Made by a program: the position numbers and the translations under genes | Shown here: piece by piece, positions 51,924 to 57,771 of the stretch | Layout of the letters: each line of letters starts with the position of its first letter | Numbering within the stretch: position 1 is the first letter of the stretch | Notes under the pieces: generated by a model | What the model was told of the DNA's origin: nothing | Seen by the model: the letters and a program-made list of their open reading frames with translations, nothing else | Databases searched by the model: none | Assembly: GCF_015762685.1 (NCBI RefSeq) | Contig: NZ_PEHF01000002.1 | Span: 1 to 57,771 of the forward strand | Length of the DNA stretch: 57,771 nucleotides | DNA from: Candidatus Symbiopectobacterium sp. 'North America' | GTDB lineage: Bacteria; Pseudomonadota; Gammaproteobacteria; Enterobacterales; Enterobacteriaceae | Reading direction: 5' to 3'

Positions 51924-52824
51924 CTATAACTTATTCATTATTAACCAAAGGATAAAAATGCCAGAGGAAATACTGCCTACCGCATAATAAAGTATGAATT
52001 TACCCATTGGGTCATAAATCAATATAGCAAAACTGTCTGGCGAAGTGTATTTTATGAAAAAGAAGAAAAAAATCGGAATGGCCGTTAATATTTTTACAGA
52101 GATTCTTACTTCAGATGTCATGGCCAATTTTTTTTATCAATAATTCTTCCATTAGAGATCATGGTTGCTAACCGCGTCATGACGTCCTTGATTTGGCCTC
52201 CCCCTTTCATATTCACCAAGACAGTGACAATAAAAAAATAATACTCTCTATAAGGTAAACGTTGATACGACTCCATCAAAACACTTTCAATATCCTCACC
52301 AATTTCAAGACGCTGAGATATTTTTCTAAACTCTTCGCCAACAATACCTGCAATTTTTTCACCACACAGCTCAATGCCGAGCATCACTGAATTCCCAGCG
52401 CTAATAACGCTGTTAATAATATTCAACGCCTCCGAAAATGTGGTTTCGAATGCTATTCGCGCCGCTTTTTTACTCCGTTGGAAAAGTATATACAATGTCA
52501 ACAACAACATGAGCGGCGATACAATAAGTAAATCAATATGTAAATACTCCAGGCTACTATAAATGCTTACCCCTTGAACAGCGAAGAAAACCAAACCATT
52601 TTTTAACGCCAGGTCATGCTCTTTACCTAGCAAATACCGAAAAATATCACTGAAAAGTGCCACCAAACGTTGCCATAATGCATGCTGCTTAAGTTGGTGG
52701 GTTAACTTGTTAGTTGTCGGTACAGTAGCAACGTGACGTAATCGTTGAATATTTTTTTCTTCCGATGCTCGAGCACGAGTTGAAGCAAGCCAAGCAGAAG
52801 CATGCTTATGAAGATAAAGATCAT
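51924..52824 (-). pseudogene. tadB: Tad pilus inner-membrane platform protein TadB, two frameshifts in A runs
   Basis: TadB begins at the ATG at 52824 that overlaps the tadA stop (ATGA): MIFIFISMLLLGLLQLVLEH. In a run of seven A (52752-52758) one base is missing; eight A continue to NIQRLRHVATV. The T2SSF domain follows (ETTFSEALNIINSVISAG, then LPYREYYFFIVTVLVNMKGGG). In a run of eight A (52128-52135) another base is missing; nine A join DKK to LAMTSEVRISVKILTAIP and the last helices, ending in TAG at 51924. Correcting both gives 300 residues, the normal size. Confidence 0.8.
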
Positions 52825-54119
52825 GGTAATTTATTTCCGAACAGTTGCTTCAAGGGCTCTTGCATATCATGGATTATTGCCTGTTGGTATACGGTTGAGC
52901 GCTGTAATAGGCCGTAAGAGGTAAAACTACCTTGAATTGCCCCCGTTTCAGAACGTTCGGCCTGCGCGGAATAGCTGAAGATATCTTGCAAGATAATGTT
53001 ATCGCCTTCCATACCCATTACTTATGTAATGTTAATCACTTTTAGTGAGTCATCAGGCAAGCGCGATACCTGAACAACGATATGGACTGCCGATACGATA
53101 TTGCGGCAGATTGCTGCAAGGAGAAGTGCCGCGCTTGACATCATGACCATACTTTCAAGACGCGCTAAGGCATCATGCGGCGAGTTGGCATGCAAGGTTG
53201 ACATGGAGCCATCATGGCCGGTGTTCATTGCCTGCAACATTTCGAACGCTTCTTCTCCCCGGCACTCCCCGATAATGATGCGATCGGGTCTCATACGCAG
53301 TGCATTGACGACGAGATGACGCATAGTAATCTGGCCTTGGTTCTCGGCACCGGCCATACGGGTTTCCAGCCTGACAACATGCGGTTGCTGCAAACGCAAC
53401 TCAGCTGCATCTTCCAGCGTCAGTACCCGCTCGCCTTCATCGATATAATGGGACATGGCATTTAGCCGGGTTGTTTTCCCAGACCCGGTCACGCCAGAGA
53501 CAATAATATTTACGCGACAGCGACTCGCGATGACCAGGAAATTCGCCATCATCTCATTCATACTGCCGTACTCAATCAGATTGGCCAGCGTTCTCTGCCC
53601 GGAGCCAAACTTACGAATTGAGATCGAGGCACCATCCAGTGCAACAGGCGCGATGACCACGCTCAGGCGACTACCGTCAGGCATGCGCGCATCGACCAAC
53701 GGTTGCGAGTCATCAACGCGGCGCCCCACCCGCGCAACCAGTCGACGGGCAATATCAATCAACTGCTCGTTGCTGATAAAACGCTTATCGACTAATTCCA
53801 ATTTCCCCGCTCGCTCAACAAAAATAAGTTCAGGCCCATTAACCAGAATGTCACTGACACTTTCATCTTCCATCAACTCACGCAGCGGTCCATACCCCGT
53901 AATCTCATCGGCAATCAGCTCGCTTAAGCAGTTGCAAACCCGGCTTGAAAGATATTGTCCTGTGTTATTCATCACGCGCTGAATGGCGTCGTTAACTTCT
54001 CGCAACAGTGCATCGCGCTGATTTTTCAACTCATCAATGCGCTCTAAATCGATATTTTTAAGCACCTGCTCGCGGAAATAGAGCAGTGTGCTGGTCATTT
54101 CAGTTTCAATATTCATCAC
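52821..54119 (-). pseudogene. tadA: Tad pilus secretion ATPase TadA (CpaF) with ochre codon
   Basis: TadA is the hexameric ATPase that drives pilus extension and retraction. The frame has Walker A SGVTGSGKTTRLN (about residues 208-220), the Asp box LTLEDAAELRLQQPH, Walker [15 protein letters not shown] and the His box [17 protein letters not shown] at 53022-53024 follows VINIT, where the family has Glu (ITEVxGMEG). The last 67 residues (VMGMEGDNIILQDIF to FGNKLP) remain in frame. All catalytic parts lie before the stop, but the C-terminal oligomer-contact region is lost. Read-through length would be 432 residues. Confidence 0.83.
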
Positions 54120-54338
54120 CTTTTCCCTCTTTCACTTGTTCTGTTTCCCACGGCTCAGATATCAAAAAGACCAACAATCACACGATCGCATTTTGACGCG
54201 CAGTACGACGAAAAGTCGGCAGGCAAAACAGAACTTTACGAGAGGACTTAGAGCCCAACGACTTGCCTAACAGGTGAGCAGCAAGTCGATAAAGTGAACT
54301 CTCTGAGGAGAGTGGATTATGATGAACATTGTAGGCAT
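54120..54338. other. Gap between tadZ and tadA
   Basis: These 219 bases contain no credible gene. One perfect hairpin (ACTCTC-TGAG-GAGAGT, about 54298-54313) lies just beyond the tadZ stop and could slow transcription into tadA. Confidence 0.4.
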
Positions 54339-55301
54339 TTACGCTTCAATATCAGCATTAACAAGCTCATCCGTATTTTTGGGATGACTCTCGTTTAAAC
54401 ACGGCAAAATACGCGTTTCTTTCAGCGGGTTTGCCAGCAAGAAACGTTTATGCTCTTCAAGTATATTTTTCGCCACACGCAATGAGGCTAACGCCCGTGA
54501 AATCACCAACACAACGACATGGGACTGCATAAATACCTGTTCCAGTTGCTGTTCGAGGTGTGTATGAATTCCATGATCAAAGAAATCCAGATTATATCGA
54601 TTAAACGCGGTATCCTCATACAGCCATGCTGCGTCGCACGTTTCCATCTTTACCGACTGATGAGCGGTAAGATCGGCAATGCTGCCGTCGCTGGGTAATG
54701 CTTTCGCTAACAATAAATCCAAATCCCGACTGCCGCTGCACCCCTGCACCAATAGCATGGGTATTGAGGTCAGCATTCCCGCGGCCTTAAAAAGTTGATG
54801 CGCCACAGTGGATGCGCCTGCCCCTCCCTTGCATCCCAAGACGCTGATTTTCATCGTCACTCTGTTATGCGTAGCCGGAATAGGGTCACGAATCAGATCG
54901 GGCAATTGCGCTAACTGTGATCCAATATGCCGATAGTTGGTTCCTGCCATCATCAACGCATGTGCAAAGCCGATTGAGTCATTATTGCCCACCAGAATCG
55001 GTTTTGCCGAAACCGGGATGAGTAGCGCAACCATCTGCATAATAAGTTCAACATTATCCACATCGCCAATATCGACAATAACCTCGCTGGCATCGCTGGC
55101 AGCTAGATTATCATTCATAGTAAAAAAATCCGCTTCATGCAGTGTGACATCATCTAAATGATGCATTAACAACTGACTGACAATATCAGACATCACATCA
55201 GGTCGTGGTGAAATAATTAAAATAGGCTGTGCAAATTTTTTCTTCTGCGACTTCACAGTTGTATTTTTATTATTCGATTTAGTATCAAAAAATAATTTCA
55301 T
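54339..55301 (-). CDS. tadZ: Tad pilus localization protein TadZ (CpaE family)
   Basis: TadZ/CpaE proteins are ParA/MinD-like and place the pilus machine at the cell pole. The ATG at 55301 (MKLFFDTKSNNKN) was chosen; the frame continues upstream to 55400 but that part overlaps rcpA. The receiver-like N-terminal domain runs to about residue 140. The P-loop-like motif is LGCKGGAGAST (about 172-182). The lysine of the usual KGGxGK-S/T is replaced (Ala), so ATP hydrolysis may be lost, as in some atypical TadZ proteins. It has 320 residues and is intact. Confidence 0.75.
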   Translation of the reverse strand: MKLFFDTKSNNKNTTVKSQKKKFAQPILIISPRPDVMSDIVSQLLMHHLDDVTLHEADFFTMNDNLAASDASEVIVDIGDVDNVELIMQMVALLIPVSAKPILVGNNDSIGFAHALMMAGTNYRHIGSQLAQLPDLIRDPIPATHNRVTMKISVLGCKGGAGASTVAHQLFKAAGMLTSIPMLLVQGCSGSRDLDLLLAKALPSDGSIADLTAHQSVKMETCDAAWLYEDTAFNRYNLDFFDHGIHTHLEQQLEQVFMQSHVVVLVISRALASLRVAKNILEEHKRFLLANPLKETRILPCLNESHPKNTDELVNADIEA

Positions 55302-55338
55302 GCGAAACTTCAATGTATAGCGCCCTGGTTTATCATGA

Positions 55339-56744
55339 CTATTTGGCAAAACCACCGCGTTCCATAAAACTGCAAGCATCACTGGCAAGCCGTCCTTCAC
55401 GGGTATTTTTATTTACACCACTATTAAAAAATAATTGAACGGATAAGCTACGGTGATATTCAGGTAACTTAATTTTCTGTCGTGATGCCGAAGACTCGGG
55501 TTTAACCAGATCGACAGTCGCAAAGACCACCAATTCTATTTTATTTCTTTCCGTGTGAGATTTACGCGCCAGCGCCCCAAGAATAGGGATATCACTAATG
55601 AAAGGGACCTTGGTCAGTGATTCCACATCCTCTTCATTGAGTAGGCCCCCAATCACAAAGCTATCACCATCAGCCACTTCGATCGTAGAACTGGAACGCC
55701 GCGTTTTTATCCGAGGTATGCTGTAATTATTGTATGCATAACTCCCTGAGACACTGCTGATTTCGTTAGAAACCAACAATTTTATTTTCTGTTTCTTTTC
55801 AACTTTAGCAGCAACATTTAATCGAATACCATATTCTTTATATTGTATCGTTGTACCCTCTTTACTTTGTACTAACAGCGGGATTTCACCGCCGACTAAA
55901 AAGTTGGCAACTTCACCGGACAACACGGTGAGATTAGGTTGAGCGAGTACTCGAGCCAAACGGTCATTATTAACAGCACTGATTGTGGTACTGATATTTT
56001 CTGCATCGAATCCACGTTTAAGACCAATCAAACTGAAAACACCAGGGTCATTAATAGCTCCATTTCCTTTAATCAGTCCACTAAGGGTTAAATTACTCCA
56101 CTCAATCCCTAAAGTGTCTGTGAAATTTTTACTTACCTCAACAACGCTGAGCTTTACGTTAACTTGATTGGATGAGGGTAATTGCAATCTGTTTATTACA
56201 TTGCTATAGATTTTTTTGTCATGAAGAAAACTTCTGAGCTTTCCTGATCATCAGTATTATACTTTACCTTCAGATCTCGGTTTTCCTTCCCTACGACACT
56301 GCCCACTAACTGATATACCGCCCCACGGGTTTTCTCATCTGGCGCAGTCCCCGTCAGGATATAAGATTTACCTTCACCGCTGATAAAACTCTTAACTACC
56401 ACCTGACTACCGGGAAATTCAACCGCAATGCGCTGATTGATATCCCCCAGGAATGAATCGACATTTATTTGTAAATCATCCAAATTTTTTGTGTCAGCAT
56501 CATAGGCAGTGACCTCTGAAATACCGAGTACTTTCGCATATAATACGATGGTGTTTTCATTCAATACTTTATAGTCCGCTACTGAGGGATCTGAGATAAA
56601 TACCGTATTAACACGCCCTTTGGTTCGTAATGTTTTTGACTGCGCAGGCTTTAAAAAGAGTTGATTGGCCATTACGGTTAACGGACACAATAAAATCAGT
56701 GCTAGCATCAGGCGAGCGTGAAATGAGAAGCGCTTCATCATCAA
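55339..56744 (-). pseudogene. rcpA: Tad outer-membrane secretin RcpA (CpaC), frameshift in A7 run
   Basis: RcpA is the secretin through which the Flp pilus leaves the cell. The N-terminal 182 residues hold the signal peptide (LMLALILLCPLTVMA) and the BON-like/pilus-biogenesis domains (VNTVFISDPSVADYKVL). They end MTKK, then SIAM and TAA at 56196. A run of seven A (56211-56217) sits at this point; eight A give KKIYSNVINRLQLPSSNQVNVKLSVVEVSKNF without break. The secretin domain follows (SGEVANFLVGGEIPLL, SIPRIKTRRSSSTIEVADGDSFVIGGLL, VPFISDIPILG). The run with its flanks is acA-AAA-AAA, a classic minus-one slippery heptamer. Corrected length is 468 residues. Confidence 0.82.
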
Positions 56745-56794
56745 ACTTTTTCCTCTGTTAAAATTTCCCTATCAGCCCCAACAGGCAAGACCTG

Positions 56795-57634
56795 TTAACC
56801 ACGCCACTCGTGTGTGGGCCGCGAGCGAGGTTCATCAAATAGGGGGGCACTACTGACGGGCCATGTTGCCTCTTTGCCGGATAGCGTTTCACTACCTCTC
56901 GAACGCAAGTCAATAGGGTTTCTGGCCGTGGGAAATAGCTGTATCCTGGCGTTGCCTTCTAATCCTTTTAGCAGCTTGATTTCTGCATCTCTCAGTTTAA
57001 CCAGGAGTTGGCTTCTGCTTTCTTGAGACTTCTCTTTTTCATCCGGGTTTACCCGACGAATTGCTAATACACGCCTATTAATCATCAGGGGTTTAAGCCG
57101 TGTATCGCGAATCGATTTAGCGGGAGAAATGATGTCCTCACTTCCGTTATCGTCTTGACGGAGTCCATAGGAAAGATAGGTATCCACACTGGCACCTGGC
57201 TTTAAATTGGTTAACAGATAATTATCAGAAGCATCTAACTCAAAGGGATAAAGCACATTTCCTGGCATGATAAACATAGCGATATAATCATCACTGCCGG
57301 GCTCAACCAATGCAGTTGGTTGAAGGTAGCTGCCTTTGGCTACCGCACTTTTAAGGGCCCAATGAATAAGGTCATTTTCTTTTATATTGAACTGCATATC
57401 AGTGCTTTCTGGTGATACAGATATATTTTTCAATTGAAAATCGTCTTTCTTCAGAACATTGTTAGCAGACAGGTCTCGCTGGGCGACGGCCACGACAATA
57501 GTTTTTGTTAAAGAATTCGCCCGCATTTCACTCGTTCCTGGTGTCGGCGTACGTGCGGATTTCATATAGAATAAAATACCAATGCTGCCAGTCAGAATCA
57601 TTAGCATGTAAATAATCAATGCGCTCTTTTTCAT
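56795..57634 (-). CDS. rcpC: Tad pilus assembly protein RcpC (CpaB)
   Basis: RcpC/CpaB is a periplasmic, membrane-anchored SAF-domain protein that stabilises the RcpA secretin. The 279-residue protein has a single N-terminal anchor (SALIIYMLMILTGSIGILFYM) and the SAF-type region IVVAVAQRDLSANNVLKKDD (about residues 46-65). A second beta-rich domain follows (PGASVDTYLSY and RVLAIRRVNPDEK). The start is the ATG at 57634. The frame is intact. It is the first gene of the visible tad operon. No flp pilin gene lies upstream inside the window. Confidence 0.78.
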   Translation of the reverse strand: MKKSALIIYMLMILTGSIGILFYMKSARTPTPGTSEMRANSLTKTIVVAVAQRDLSANNVLKKDDFQLKNISVSPESTDMQFNIKENDLIHWALKSAVAKGSYLQPTALVEPGSDDYIAMFIMPGNVLYPFELDASDNYLLTNLKPGASVDTYLSYGLRQDDNGSEDIISPAKSIRDTRLKPLMINRRVLAIRRVNPDEKEKSQESRSQLLVKLRDAEIKLLKGLEGNARIQLFPTARNPIDLRSRGSETLSGKEATWPVSSAPLFDEPRSRPTHEWRG

Positions 57635-57771
57635 TTCAACGCTAATCCGCTTTCGCTGTTGTTATAAAATTATAATCAGGTATAATACCCATTATAAAAT
57701 ATCTATGTTCACCCCCGTTTTTGCAACACTGATTTTCGATTGATGTTGGGCTTGCTTAAATCTATCCGGCG
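57635..57771. promoter_or_regulatory. AT-rich upstream region of the tad operon
   Basis: This edge segment has several TATAAT-like boxes and a small dyad, GGTAT-A-ATACC at 57679-57689. It is the likely promoter region for rcpC and following genes, but no box pair with good spacing can be fixed. The sequence ends 137 bases upstream of rcpC. Confidence 0.3.

Overview
The window is chromosomal DNA of an enterobacterium (Gammaproteobacteria, Enterobacterales). Protein similarity to Escherichia coli is high across most genes. From about 4.7 to 41.5 kb the order cdaR-degP-dgt-mtnN-btuF-erpA-clcA-hemL-fhu-mrcB-hrpB-thpR-sfsA-dksA-gluQ-pcnB-folK-panBCD-yadHG-can-hpt-yacC-speED is the E. coli 3-minute region, read in reverse. 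The intergenic repeats and several insertions (sulfate ABC operon, fhuE beside fhuB, an iron-type ABC pair, nrdHIEF, a tad pilus locus) resemble the Pectobacterium/Dickeya/Serratia side of the order. No rRNA or species marker is present, so the genus stays open.

Layout: 1-0.3 kb, tail of a DoxX-like membrane protein; 0.5-4.3 kb, sulfate uptake operon sbp-cysT-cysW-cysA (minus strand), flanked by two inverted copies of an 80-bp palindromic repeat; 4.7-9.2 kb, cdaR, degP, dgt; 9.4-14 kb, mtnN-btuF, a small secreted protein, erpA, clcA, hemL; 14-20.2 kb, hydroxamate siderophore uptake (fhuE, fhuB, fhuD, fhuC) with Fur boxes; 20.5-26.9 kb, mrcB, hrpB, thpR, sfsA; 27.1-32.8 kb, dksA-gluQ-pcnB-folK-panB-panC-panD; 32.8-36.5 kb, yadHG, can, hpt and a small proline-rich secreted protein; 36.5-39.1 kb, an ABC ATPase and fused permease without a binding protein; 39.4-41.5 kb, yacC, speE, speD; 41.8-45.6 kb, nrdHIEF (class Ib ribonucleotide reductase); 45.7-57.6 kb, an AT-rich tad/rcp (Flp-type pilus) locus on the minus strand.

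The most striking feature is gene decay by very small lesions. Eighteen genes are broken by single-base indels, point nonsense codons or short in-frame deletions (cysT, sbp, cdaR, clcA, fhuE, fhuB, fhuD, hrpB, thpR, panC, panD, speE, tadA, tadB, tadD, tadF, tadG, rcpA), plus a regulator beside tadG. Where the lesion is a single indel, undoing one base per site returns the expected family length (for example CdaR 385, Sbp about 330 residues), so the lesions are recent, tolerated, or artefacts of sequencing. Whole functions are affected together: sulfate import, hydroxamate-siderophore import, pantothenate synthesis, spermidine synthesis and the Tad pilus. Replication, cell wall, RNA and cofactor housekeeping genes are intact. 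This is the pattern of a lineage recently restricted to a host or nutrient-rich niche, unless it is sequencing error. In the tad locus six of nine indel sites are homopolymer runs of 7-8 bases, several of them canonical slippery heptamers, so slippage-based expression deserves a test.
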